From Siphonodentalium dalli (lineage: Eukaryota; Mollusca; Scaphopoda; Gadilida; Siphonodentaliidae): a DNA stretch of 64,000 nt. The translations under genes were made by a program, and so were the position numbers. This document shows positions 33,151-43,483 of the stretch, piece by piece. Numbering within the stretch: position 1 is the first letter of the stretch; the number at the start of each line of letters is the position of its first letter. Location of the stretch: positions 203,258,978 through 203,322,977 of the forward strand of contig CP136066.1 of NCBI GenBank assembly GCA_032622095.1. The letters are read 5' to 3'. The notes below the pieces were generated by a model, which saw only the letters and a program-made list of their open reading frames with translations, did no database searches and was not told where the DNA came from.

Positions 33151-33286
33151 CGCTATACTGAAACCAAACTTACTAAGTGTACGTATATCATCGCTGGACT
33201 GAAACCAAACGCACTAGGTGTACGTATATCATCGCTATACTGAAACCAAACTCACTAGGTGTACGTACATCATCGCTAGACTCAAC
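33123..33286 (-). repeat. 41-bp minisatellite overlapping the lectin start codon
   Basis: Four units starting at 33123, 33164, 33205 and 33246. Read on the minus strand, each unit holds ATG-(T/A)T(A/G)-TAC-GTA… and codes M-(L/I/M)-Y-V-(N/H)-L-V-(S/R)-L-V-S-V. The unit nearest the gene is the real start; the three upstream units read the same peptide but stop soon after (TAG or TGA). Each unit also contains TTTCAG, a possible 3' splice site. The upstream units are potential uORFs if transcription starts beyond 33286. Confidence 0.85.
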
Positions 33287-33289
33287 CAC

Positions 33290-33690
33290 GAACCACGCCG
33301 TCTACATCAATAGCTTTATTGTAGTGTGGTCCTGTATCTATAGGGATCACAATGTCAACGAAATATCGACATAAAGAACTCTGGTCTGCGTGTGTTGATG
33401 TGACAGGGTGTTGCATAGGAACAAGGTGGCTTTTGTTCGCCATTATATACGGCACCACATACCATCTCAATTGTCCAGTTCCGATCGATACATGGTTATT
33501 TTCGATAAGAAATGTTCAAGGAAGTACAGTCCGTGTCTCCATATATCTTTCATAAATAAAACCCTCTAGGGCAATTAAAATACCAAAAACAGTATACTAA
33601 GTTTTCCCCATATATGGATTTCCTCAACAATATCATGAAAACAAAGATGGATTATATTAAACTACTATATAAGTGGGATGAAAGAGAATA
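33290..33690. other. Upstream region of the lectin gene
   Basis: The likely promoter side of the minus-strand gene. TATATA-like patches occur (for example TTATATACGG at about 33443-33452) but none can be assigned as a promoter. Nothing else recognised. Confidence 0.3.
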
Positions 33691-35800
33691 GCATTCGATC
33701 TTATTGACCATGCCTGGTGCGAAGCGCCCAATACTCAATTATTCATACAACACAAACACATTGTCTGCTGCTTTATTGTCTCACATGATTAAAAAGGCCA
33801 CATCGAATTACTTTAAGAACCAACTAGAGCAGAATAATGGTAATTCGAAAGTTCTGTGGAAAACCTTGAAGAGACTTTGGACACCATCTATGAAAGCAAA
33901 TCGCTCCTCGTCGAACATCTATTTAAAAACAGGCGATTCTTTTATGTTTGATAAAGGGGCAGTAGCTAATCGATTTAACATCTTGCTGGTTTAATACAGA
34001 AACTACCCACTCCAACGGGAAAATATGACAAAAGCTTTGTGGATAAGTACTATGCCTAAAACACTGCCGCCCTTAGCTCGTTCGAGCTTGAAAAAGTTTC
34101 CATGAGAGAAGAATCCGAATTTCTGCTGGATCTGACCACATCCAAGGCAACTGGTTTAGACACAATTACAATCAGGTTTCTGTGGGACGGTGCATCTCTC
34201 ACAGTGTCTTACTTGACCCACACATGTATTATCAACCTGACCTTTCATCACGGACATATTCCGTCAGATTTAAAATCAGCTAGGGTGGTGCCTATTTATA
34301 AGAAAAATTAAAAAACCAACCATAGTAACTACCATCTCCACCCTTAAGAGGGAGGTAATGTGGTAGCATTTGAATGAAGAATTCAGTCTAAATTTTCTGG
34401 AAAAGATTGCTCAATACGTACAAAGCGCGGAAGACCGCCGCGTGTTTGTTGGAAAGTGTGAAGATATGTTTAGCGACAACGCGAAGTGGATTTTTTATTT
34501 GATTTTGTGACATTCGAATTTTGATGGAAATATTTGAAAACAATCATGTACTGTTGACCTACTTCCTATTAATATCCAAACTGGGTCGAAAATCAAAATT
34601 CTGCTCTGTGTTGTCTCCATATAAGCATTCAATCTTTCCAATAAGATATGATATGGTCGCCTACGCTTTGTAACGTTTTAGTAAACCTTTCCTGCAAATT
34701 AACGCTGAATTCCGCATCCAAATGTTTCCATTTTACCTCCCTCTTAATGTGGTCTCTAAAGTTTAGAAAAGGTGGTATTTGAACTTCTAGATGAATTTCA
34801 ATCTGGTTTTAGATCTGGATTCTCGACTGAATCCACATTGATTAACTGACTATATTCGGGAACAAATTGATCAAGGAAGTATACAGGAATGGTATTGATA
34901 GACCTATAAGAAGCCTTTGACATGGTAGACCACCATATACTTTTAGACAAATTACACGCCATGGCTTTGATAGTAATACTCTTAATTGGTTTACAGCTTA
35001 CCTTAATCGGACTCAAATTACTGACATTAAGGGCTCTTTCTCAGACACACATTTGATTACTTGCGGCGTCCCTCAGGGATTAATTCTTAAGCCATTATTA
35101 TTCTTACTCTATATGTCAATGGTGCACCGGCCGCAGTAAAGTGTAGACTTCTATTGTACGTAGATAACTCTGCATTGCTTGTATCTGGGAAGTGTGTTCG
35201 GTGGGGGGGGGGTACAGCAGTTTCCGAATGCGCAGTTTGCCTCTCTTTGTGAATTGCTCATAGACAATATATGAATTAGGTAAGACCGATTATATTATGA
35301 CTGGGTCCCAACCAATAATGCGATGCTATAATCATCTTAATATCAAATGTAATCAGACCAGTATCAGCCCCTCTGACACCGTTAAATGTATGGGACTTGC
35401 CTTTGGACCAACACCTAGGTGGAGAGCCTCAGCTCAAATAGTGTTATCTAAATCATGCTCAAGTCTTAAGTTCCTTCATAGAAAAGTTGACTCTTTAACT
35501 AGCTTCACAAAAAGATTACTAGTTCTTGCTTTGATTCAGTACAAAGGTACAGAAATCCCATAATAGAATGATTAGATATTGTCTTGGGCTACATAATCGA
35601 GCAACTGTAAGATACAAGCAACATCTAATCAATGAACAGCGAGTTAACCAAAGAAAGCTTTTACTAATGAAGAAGATAGTGGACTCAACAAAGGCTCCCA
35701 AATATCTCTGTAGATCAGGGCAACAAAAAATCAAATTGATCCCAAATGTAACAAGTCAGTTTGGATCACTATTCCTTAGAGTATTTTAATAGGTTGAAAA
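33690..35800 (+). pseudogene. Broken LINE (non-LTR retrotransposon) reverse-transcriptase remnant
   Basis: Pieces of one ORF in several frames. 33704-33994 is a linker region (SKVLWKTLKRLW…IYLKTGDSFMFDKGAVANRFN). 34102-34311 is the start of the reverse transcriptase (SKATGLDTI…RFL, then GHIPSDLKSARVVPIYKKN). After a 404-bp insertion it resumes at 34748 with VVSK-V, EFQSGFR, then the aspartate box (DL-EAFDMVDHHILLDKL, about 34900-34950) and LLYVDNSA at about 35152-35175, where the catalytic YADD is changed to YVDN. 35297-35790 is the C-terminal region. The endonuclease part is missing. The arrangement fits the CR1/Jockey-like LINE groups. Many stops and frameshifts make it inactive. Confidence 0.85.
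34344..34747. mobile_element. 404-bp TTAA element nested in the LINE
   Basis: TTAAGAGGGAGGTAA at 34344-34358 and its exact complement TTACCTCCCTCTTAA at 34733-34747. TTAA is the target duplication. Excising the element joins SNYHLHPL to VVSKV, the position where LINE reverse transcriptases read SNYRPIS-LPVLSKV, which supports the insertion. The element has no coding potential. No second copy was noticed in the window. Confidence 0.9.
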
Positions 35801-36379
35801 TTCCTGAAAGTTCTATCTGTAAGTACTATTAACATAGTACTTGATTGTGTAGTTTCATGACACACTTTGGAGATTTTGCTTTGTAATTATTTTTTTATTT
35901 CATGACGGGGTGAGCGTAGCCTTTGACTGTGGTGTCGTAGTACGTGATCGCATAGTGTAATTCAGGTTGAAGGGAATAACATCACCTTACTGTCCACGGT
36001 TCAGTTGGTGCAAGCCTTATCGTCAAATGAGCCACCGAACCTACATTGTAGTCAAAGACACCCCTCTCTCCTATTTTTATTCAGAAATATCTACAGTGTA
36101 TTTTAACTTCTAGTGGTACACGTGCTGTCTAATTCACTGTGACCTATCGTTATTCCAAATTCAACTGACTGAATTCATGTCATTGCTTAATCAAACATAA
36201 TGTATTTTTAAACCAGTGGGTTGCGATGGTAGGACGCGGATGGGTGTATTCCGGTCTCCCGTGTGACCTGCGTGATCCATTGGGTACCATATTGGAAATA
36301 AATTGTCTTAGGACTGTTTTCTCATGCTATCCCCGATGGTCACAGTCTTGAATAAACGCCATACTCGTTGATCGACTGG
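35801..36379. other. Gene-free stretch after the LINE
   Basis: May include the LINE 3' tail (stop-rich, T-rich at about 35880-35905). Otherwise nothing recognised. Confidence 0.35.
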
Positions 36380-37990
36380 GGAAGTGGCTATCTACCATCC
36401 GAGTTTTGTAGTAACTGCATGACGAGTTGTGTGGTAGCTCAAGAGTTATGTAGTAACAATCGCCGAGTTGTGCGTTTCATGAGTTTTATAGTCAAATCAA
36501 CGAGCTATGTAGTAATTTGAGGTCACGAGTTCTGTAGTAGAAAATTAACTTGTTGTGTGGTAGAATACAAGCTAACGAGTTATATATTAGAAAATCGTCG
36601 AGTTTTTTTTTTTTGTCTTTTCGAAAACCAGTTTGGACTTTGTGCAATATTATATAGTAAATTCAGGTGTGTGAAATTTGTTTCCCTATTTTTCAGACCA
36701 TCTCTCGATTTTACAGGAATCTGTAAAATGGGGAAAACGATACAAATGCGACTAAATTCGAATGAGGGTAAAACATGTCATGTCACCTTTCGTGCAAAAA
36801 ACTCAAAATCGATTTTTGGGTCGAAATTTTCTAAGCCCAGCGATGGCCTGAAAAAATGGGGAAACCGGGGAAACTGAGACCAAATTCGAGAGAGGGAGCA
36901 CCTTTCGCGCAAAATAACTCAAAATAAATTTTTTGCTCAAAATTTTATTTTTTAAGTCCAGCGATGGTCTGAAAAATGGGGAAAATAGCTTCACAACCAG
37001 GGGGGGGGGTGAAAAAAAAAATTCCGGCACGTATGCCGGGGTGGGTGGGTGGTCAAAGCCACCAACAAGCAATTTTTTCTGCGACTAAAAAAATAAATTC
37101 CTACTTGTTTTTTAGTGTTTTGGCAATGAGTTGGGCTTCAAAACCACTTTGAATGAGAGAAATAATGTAATTCTAACTGGTAAACTGACTGCAGGCAGTT
37201 ATCGTGTTGTATTTTGTTGCAAATATTGAAATCCAAGATGGCCGCTGGCAGCCATGTTTTTTTGGCCGAATGACCTCAAAATGACTCATTCCTATTTACA
37301 TGTCCATGTTAACATCCATGATAAATAGTATGCACAGAAATTCATATACACCTGTTTACAGTGAATTTCCCCCCGAAAATCTCTGTTTTAGTGTTAAAAG
37401 GGGGGTGGGTGTCAAAAAATGTTCGGAAAAAACTGCCGAAAACGGAAATAAAATTGGCGGTGGGGGTGGGTGGGTACAAAAAATGATCGAAAGGGAAAAA
37501 ATGCCATACGTGCCTGAAATTTTTTTCAGACCCCCCCCTGTCACAACCCTGAATTTACTATGTAACATTGCATAAAGTCCAAACTGGCTTTCGAAAAGAC
37601 AAAACAATGTTAGTTTAAAACTCGAAGATTTTGTACTACATAACTCGTTAGCTTTTTTTCTACTACATAACTCGTTGATTTTACTACATAACTCGTTGAT
37701 TTTACTAAATAACTCGTTGATTTTACTACATAACTCGTTGATTTTACTACATAACTCGTGAGCTACCACACAAATCGGCGATTATTACTACATAACTCGT
37801 TGATTTTACTACATAACTCGTTGATTTTACTACATAACTCGTTGATTTTACTACATAACTCGTTGATTTTACTACATAACTCGTTGATTTTACTACACAA
37901 CTCGTGAGCTACCACACAACTCGGCGATTGTTAATACAGAACTCATGAGCTACCGAATAACTCGCGAGTTACTGCACAAATCGGCATAAC
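36380..37990. mobile_element. 1.6-kb foldback element with 21-bp tandem-repeat arms
   Basis: The right arm (37640-37990) is an array of TTGATTTTACTACATAACTCG, 21 bp, about 10 units plus variants with GAGCTACCACACAA. The left arm (36395-36600) holds degenerate complements (GAGTTATGTAGTAACAATCG). Inside these, TTTCGAAAACCAGTTTGGAC (about 36620) pairs with GTCCAAACTGGCTTTCGAAA (about 37580) and TAGTAAATTCAGG with CCTGAATTTACTA. The middle (36670-36990) has a directly repeated AAATGGGGAAA…AACTCAAAAT block, and a poly-G-ended element is inserted at 36998-37540. No protein recognised. Confidence 0.8.
36998..37540 (+). mobile_element. Poly-G-ended element, copy 2 (543 bp, 7-bp target duplication)
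   Basis: Starts CAGGGGGGGGGGTGAAAAAA…TTCCGGCACGTATGCC and ends with the complement (GCCATACGTGCCTGAAATTT…CAGACCCCCCCCTG). TCACAAC flanks it at 36991-36997 and 37541-37547. It lies in the centre of the foldback element. Confidence 0.85.
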
Positions 37991-38209
37991 AACCATTTTG
38001 TATATCGCACCCTTCCGATAATAGCAGCCACAGTGACATAACGAGAACATTAATCTCCAATCCATGCTAGTTTAATCAAACATAAAATAGACTCAATAAT
38101 TTACAACATAACATCGTGATATGATATTTTTATGAGCACAATTTGTGATGCGAACGCATCAGCAGTCACTTATAACGCGGCAAATTTCGCTGGAAGAAAG
38201 ATAGTTTTC

Positions 38210-38890
38210 TTGAAGGGGTCACTCTCACAAAAAAAAACGCTGAAGGGTACACAGGGTTTGAAAATATGCTGAAGGGTACACAGGATTTGTGATAAGCACG
38301 AACACCGTTACTTAAATTGTGTTTATGAAAGTCTGGCATCCATTAGCAGTTTGTTTTCAGTACATTTTAACCCTTTACTCAACAAACCGGTCAAAACCGG
38401 CCAAATAAAGCTTCAACAGCCTAAAATATCTTTGGTCTGTCTCAATAAAACCATACACATATGGATATCATTGGAACCGGCTCCTTGACCACATTGTGAT
38501 AGTTACAGTTAGCCCTGTGCCAATGCATTCTCTTATATATGCGAGTCGACCATAGGTCGCCTCGCATATATAAGAGAATGCATTGGCCTAAACAAAAAAA
38601 TTCTTACATTCTTTAACAATTTTATAATTTTTAATGTGTTAAGCCAATGCATTCTCTTATATATGCGAGGCGACCTATGGTCGACTCGCATATATAAGAG
38701 AATGCATTGGCACAGGGCCCTTCTGTTGGGTAAAGGGTTAATATTCATTGGAACGTAAACAATTATTCTCTAACAGAAATCATGGCAGATACGAAACCTG
38801 AACGTCTTTAGAACGAAAATTTAAAACTTGTGAACCCTTCAGCACTTTTTTTGGTGACAGTGACCCCTTCAGCGTTAGTTTTGGTTCTAA
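38210..38890. mobile_element. Foldback element carrying a nested family-A MITE
   Basis: Left arm TGAAGGGGTCACTCTCACAA, AAAAAACGCTGAAGGGTACA, CAGG; right arm (about 38832-38882) is the complement (TGAACCCTTCAGCACTTTTTT, GGTGACAGTGACCCCTTCAG). GCTGAAGGGTACACAGG is repeated twice in the left arm. Family-A copy 5 sits in its centre at a TTAA. Confidence 0.7.
38367..38741 (-). mobile_element. MITE family A, copy in reverse orientation
   Basis: TTAA at 38367-38370 and 38738-38741; ends CCCTTTACTCAACA and TGTTGGGTAAAGGG. Hairpins at 38520-38586 and 38644-38710. The long GGCCGG-containing arm is on the left, so the element is inverted relative to copy 1. Confidence 0.9.
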
Positions 38891-38906
38891 AGATGTCCCG
38901 TTCGAT

Positions 38907-39169
38907 TTATCCCTTTCATGACGGGAACTGCGCTGGTGCAGCATTACATATCATGTGTCAGTGCATTCTCTTATACATGCGTGTCTCCCATAGGGAGCCT
39001 CGCATATATAAGAGAATGCGCTGGATTAATAGGTCAAGGTAAATATTTTTAGGCCAATGTATTCTCTTATATATGCGAGGCGCCCTATGGGAGACTCCCA
39101 TATATAAGAGAATGCATTGGCACAGGGTTTTCGCAAAATTTCAGGAAGCTCTAGTCATTGAAGGGTTAA
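38907..39169 (+). mobile_element. MITE family C, complete copy with altered hairpins
   Basis: Left TTAT (38907-38910; a mutated TTAA) then CCCTTTCATGACGGGAACTG; right TTCAGGAAGCTCTAGTCATT-GAAGGG-TTAA (39166-39169). The hairpins at 38958-39024 and 39054-39120 have TCTCCC-ATA-GGGAGC and GCGCCC-TAT-GGGAGA near the loop, instead of the usual TCGACC-ATA-GGTCGC. Confidence 0.75.
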
Positions 39170-39276
39170 ACTACTCTTATGGAGCCCCTCACAGACGTCA
39201 GCAGACGACACTCGGCAATACAAGCTGCCATCTGCTCGTGGCTCCCTACGGGAATCTCCGGTCATGGAAGGGTTAA
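39170..39276 (+). mobile_element. Remnant with GGGGCTCC stem and second CCATGGAAGGGTTAA end
   Basis: GGAGCCCCTCACAGACGTCA, GCAGACGACACTCGG resembles the internal stem of family B (GAGCCCCAGACAAACATGAG, CAGACGACACTC). It ends GTGGCTCCCTACGGG then GGTCATGGAAGGG-TTAA (39273-39276). A further TTAA-ended relative abutting the family-C copy. Confidence 0.55.
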
Positions 39277-39414
39277 CACTATAAAAGCACCATATGTACG
39301 TTTTCTACACCAGGAAATAAATAGGTTTGACCATTTTACTTTTGCCTGATACCTGAACTGAAAATTAACTAACACAATTTTGACTAATTTGGTATCAAAT
39401 CGAACCGTTGATCA

Positions 39415-40217
39415 TTAAAGGGGGGATGTATAATAACGCTAAATCTGGCCATGGGACTATTTCCTATTATACGCAACAGAATATATGTAACAAATGAATG
39501 AATTTGAGCCATAGATTGGTGCAAAATACACTCATTTACTTTATGAACAATGTAAAACAACATGGTAATTATAATGAAAATGAGTTTATGGATGGAGTTA
39601 TAAACTCATTTTCATTATAATTACCATGTTGTTTACATCGTTCATATAGAGCGAATGAGTGTATTTTTGCACTAATCTATGGCTCAAATTCATTAATTTG
39701 TTGCATATATGTGACCCGCCATATCAAATCCAGTCGTAAGTCGGGATTTTTTTACCCTGTGCCAATGCATTCTCTTATATATGCGAGTCGACCATAGGTC
39801 GCCTCGCATATATAAGAGAATGCATTGGCCTAACAATTTTTTATAATCTTTTTTAAATAAACGTTTCTTACAATTTTTAGGACATAAAATAAAAAACATC
39901 CATTACCCTGCAGGGAGCCCCACACATATATAGAAGCATATAGAAGAGTGTCGTCTGCTCATGTTTGTCTGGGGCTCTGTTTGGGTGAAATTATAAAATT
40001 GTTAAAGAATACAAGAAAAAATTATTAAAATTGTAAAAAATTGTTAGGCCAATGCATTCTCTTATATATGCGAGGTGACCTATGGTCGACTCGCATATAT
40101 AAGAGAATGCATTGGCACAGGATAAAACAAATCCCGACTTACGACTGGATTTGATATGGCGGGTCACATATTCTGTTGAGTATAAATGGCAGGATTTAGT
40201 GTACAGTACCCCTTTAT
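39415..40217. mobile_element. GTACACCAAATC-family palindrome, copy 2, split by family B
   Basis: Left TTAA at 39415-39418 with AAGGGGGGATGTATAATAAC; right GATTTAGTGTACAGTACCCC-TTTAT at 40192-40217. The internal hairpin (GAATTTGAGCCATAGATTGG…CTAATCTATGGCTCAAATTC) is intact. A family-B element is inserted in TTGTTGCATAT…ATATTCTGTTGAG; copy 1 (about 13879-13894) shows the uninterrupted site. Confidence 0.85.
39712..40171. mobile_element. MITE family B, copy 4
   Basis: GTGACCCGCCATATCAAATC…CAGTCGTAAGTCGGGATTTT on the left and AAATCCCGACTTACGACTGG…GATTTGATATGGCGGGTCAC on the right. Hairpins at 39762-39828 and 40049-40115, and a GGGGCTCC stem-loop at about 39915-39985. ATAT lies on both sides; the duplicated target is 2-4 bp of AT. 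Confidence 0.9.
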
Positions 40218-41216
40218 GGAAATAAAAAAAAAACCTCGTCCGACGATTAGTTGAATACACTTGGGAAAAAATCTAGTGTATGAATCTACTCTGAGTAATG
40301 TCTGATTAAATCCTTATTTGTCTCGACGTACATAACCGATCCGCGCACAATATATCCATATAATTGGGTGTCACCCCTATGCCCCCCCACCCCCGAAACC
40401 TGCATACCAGTTAAATATATAGAGGGGTGAATCGTGCGCACCAGTTAATGGGAATAAAATACTAAGTAATTTTACAGAAATTTCATAGTTTTCATACATT
40501 TGCTGAAGTAGTACCGTATCGATAACTTCAACATATCAAGAGGAAATATATTAGACTGAATTGCATCAAAATATGTCATTTGGGCTGGAAAATAATTTAA
40601 AAAAAATGTATTTGTGCAAAACATCTGCGTTTTTTAATCGTCTTCTTATATTATCTCGACATCCCTCTAAATCAATAATATACTATTCCGATGTATACTT
40701 TTTTAACTTGGTAGGAAAATCCATTTGTATAGGAAGGGTTAAACCCTGTATTTTACATTGGTTTATTCTATTTATTTTACATTGTTTCGGGGGTTGAACT
40801 ATGAAATTAAATACGTCGTGAGCTATAAATAGGATGTTATTAGCATACTAAATAACAGGTGTTATGCGCGCTTCGTATTATTTTTGGATGATCTTACGGG
40901 GTTTTCGTAATGCGTATATGCTATGAATGATATGTATTGCACGTGTGTCAAATATGGTGGGAATCTTTAAATCATGCAAATTCACTTATTCCAATGTTTA
41001 GTGCGAACAAGAGATGAATCTGGGGAAATTTCGCGATTTATTGAATTGAAGAAAGTCGATGCCATTTCGATAACGTAGATTCTGATGTGTAACGGGTAAT
41101 GATGTGAGCACTATATATAGTGAGTCATGTATGAGATCATAGAGTTATTACATAACTCCACAGGCACATAATAATAATAAATATCAATCAGGCCGCACAC
41201 CATTAGAGACCATTTA
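40218..41216. other. Gene-free stretch, nothing recognised
   Basis: About 1 kb of AT-rich DNA. A C-rich patch (CCCCCCCACCCCCG) occurs at about 40384. No gene. Confidence 0.4.
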
Positions 41217-41717
41217 TTAAAGGCACGGGAGGCCTTAGTTGTCGAAAATATTCTTATTTGTTCCAATCACCGTAAACAGAAAAACATTAAAATGCATACA
41301 GTTTCGTTCATATATACCATGACCATCGCGTAAACAGCATGTTATCATAAAGACCTACTATATGTTACCTAAGCAAGAGCCTGATTGTGTTACAGAAGAC
41401 AGCACAATGCTACTGGCTAATCACACACAAATGGCATAAACGCTCTTTATTTGTTCCATATCAGGAATTCACCAACAAAGAACGCTCTTTATGTTTACCA
41501 TCATAATATAAACAAACACCAGAAAAGTAACTTTTTATGCTTGTGTTTACATAACAATGGTCAAACAAATGACAATAACATACTGTTTATGCGATATTTC
41601 TTATTTGTATACGGACAAAGTCTGTCTACATTTTGATGTTCTTTCTGTTTGTGGCGGTTTTTGCCTGGTGGGAATATTTTACAGGATACCCACCGCCAAG
41701 GCCAACCGTACCTTTAA
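41217..41717 (+). mobile_element. TTAA MITE, AGGCACGG family, copy 3
   Basis: TTAA at 41217-41220 and 41714-41717; ends AGGCACGGGAGGCCTTAGTT and ACCGCCAAGGCCAACCGTACCT. Internal AACGCTCTTTAT occurs twice; CATACTGTTTATGCGATATT and GTTCTTTCTGTTTGTGGCGG are shared with the other copies. Confidence 0.85.
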
Positions 41718-41781
41718 TGTTCATCATATTTGTCCAAGTCCGGCCATTTTGGATGGTATTAATGACATCCTTAGTTCAGCC

Positions 41782-42291
41782 TTATCCCTTCTATACTAAA
41801 TACTCATTGACGAGTAGTTCCATATGATATGTTCTGATAATAATTTCAACAAATGATCATAATCGTTTGCTGAACTTATTATTCAACAATGGGACATATA
41901 GGTCAGGTGTTGAACTATTGTATTATCTTTTCGGCATACTGTTGTCTGCCTGTATACGCCATGTCACTAACTCGCGGCCATATTGGATCCACCAGGCCCC
42001 GGTTCCGTGGTTTTAGTTTAGTGCTACAGGTCAAAATTATGGCGTATCATTTCCATATATGGAAGTCATGAATATTCAAAAGCACCATATATGGAAATTC
42101 TACTCCAGAACTTTGACATGTAACACTAAAACCAAGGAACCGGGGCTGTATGAATCTCTGAAACCACGGAACGGAGCTGGATGATACGACCGCGACTCAG
42201 TGATCTCGCTTATTACCTGAATATCCTTCCAAAGCGAGTAATATACCATTCCAATTATTTTATACTTTTGTAATTGAATGGGAGAATGTTC
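41782..42291 (-). mobile_element. TTAA element of the 48893 family, split by another MITE
   Basis: 41782-41960 (TTATCCCTTCTATACTAAAT, CTCATTGACGAGTAGTTCCA, TTCAACAAATGATC) and 42238-42291 (ATATACCATTCCAATTATTT, TATACTTTTGTAATTGAATG, GGAGAATG) are the two ends of one inverted relative of 48893-49132. The CACTGAGTCGCGG element lies between them. The outer end at 42291 is truncated. Confidence 0.65.
41963..42203. mobile_element. CACTGAGTCGCGGCC palindromic MITE, copy 1
   Basis: Left GTCACTAACTCGCGGCCATA-TTGGATCC; right GATGATACGACCGCGACTCA-GTGA. Inner arms TTTAGTGCTACAGGTCAAA and TTTGACATGTAACACTAAA pair, and CCATATATGGAA occurs twice. Copy 2 is at 43484-43724. No target duplication could be assigned. 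Confidence 0.75.
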
Positions 42292-42319
42292 GATAGCCGC
42301 GTGGTCTATGGCGTGTACA

Positions 42320-43336
42320 CAGGGATGTGGCTAGAGGGGGGTGTCGGGGGTGTCTCACCGCCCCCCCCCCCCCCCCCCCCCCAGCAGAGAGCTATATTTT
42401 CAATAGTTGGAAATTTCATACCTGCCAGAACGAAATTTCACACCAACAATAGGTTGAAAATGTTCTTGTAGTTTGATTATAAAACAATTTATTGGGGGGA
42501 ATTTATTGTTTGACCAATATTTGCATATGTTCCTATTTTTGGTCAAAAATTTTGACAGAAATGGTCATCAGTTGGACATTTTCCAACCTTAGGGGGTGAC
42601 AGGTTGGAAATTTCCAACACTTGGAAAGCTTGTGTCCTGGTCCCTCCCCCGTGGCCAGTCAAAAACTTCTAGTTAATTTAAGAAAATAATATTGTCATAC
42701 AATTGGTCAACATTGTCATTGGAATTGTCATCAGTTGGAAATTTCCAACAGTAGGAAGGCTTGAGGCTAGTCTAGATGTAAGGATATTGCGATTTTCTTG
42801 TTCAGATTTCAAAAAATTTCGCACACCGAGCCGAACCATGGTCGGTCCGGTGTGTCATTGCCCCATCCACATGGCCAATACAAAACTGCTAATTAGTTTA
42901 GCAAAACAATATTTTACTACATTTGGTCAAGCTTGTAGACATAAATGGTCATCAGTTGAAGAATTTTCCAACCTGAGGGGGAGCATGAGGTTTGAAATTT
43001 CCAACACTAGGAAAGCTTCAGGCCAGTCTAGATGCTAGGATTTGCGATTTTCTTGTATAGTTTTCAAAATTTTCTCACACCGGGCCGAACAACCATGGTC
43101 GGCCCGGTGTTTCCTGGTCTTTCAGGTTGAAAAATCTTAATGTTCTCATACTGGGAAAATAGAAGCATGGCTAATGAATATATAGGAAATTAGGCCTGAG
43201 CATGAGGTACAAGGGGGGTGCAAATGGAATTATGCAAAAAGTTGGGTTGGTGCGATTCCGACTCAAGGGGGGGGGGTGCAGTTGGAAATTCCCAAGGTGG
43301 ACACCCCCCAGCGGAGACCCTCTAGCCACATCCCTG
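42320..43336 (+). mobile_element. hAT-type non-autonomous element (1017 bp, 8-bp target duplication)
   Basis: Termini CAGGGATGTGGCTAGAGGG and CCCTCTAGCCACATCCCTG are perfect 19-bp inverted repeats. CGTGTACA is duplicated at 42312-42319 and 43337-43344. An 8-bp duplication and CAGGG-type ends are diagnostic of the hAT superfamily. The interior has a poly-C run (42359-42382) and repeated GTTGGAAATTTCCAAC-like blocks with CCGAACCATGGTCGG, but no transposase. A diverged relative is at 3541-3990. It lies about 0.5 kb beyond the 3' end of Pax1/9. Confidence 0.95.
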
Positions 43337-43483
43337 CGTGTACAGCATCATCATCGCAGATGGACATAGCCGAATTGGGCATAGGCTCGACGCCCAGTAC
43401 GGATCAGCCCGAAAATTCACATCCACAAAAACTATTCCGGAGGCTGATGTCGTCATGTGGTGTAAATACGCAAATTACGCATT

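Noticed and set aside
33704-35790. An active reverse-transcriptase gene
   Set aside because: The frame is broken many times, the catalytic YADD is changed, the endonuclease region is missing and a 404-bp element interrupts it.
38533-39276. Many short ORFs with QCILLYMR…YKRMHW or CANAFSYICES…-like peptides (also near 2543, 10534, 13027, 19362, 61867)
   Set aside because: They are translations of the 67-bp hairpin and its flanks in different frames and strands. The similarity is due to the DNA repeat, not to a protein family.
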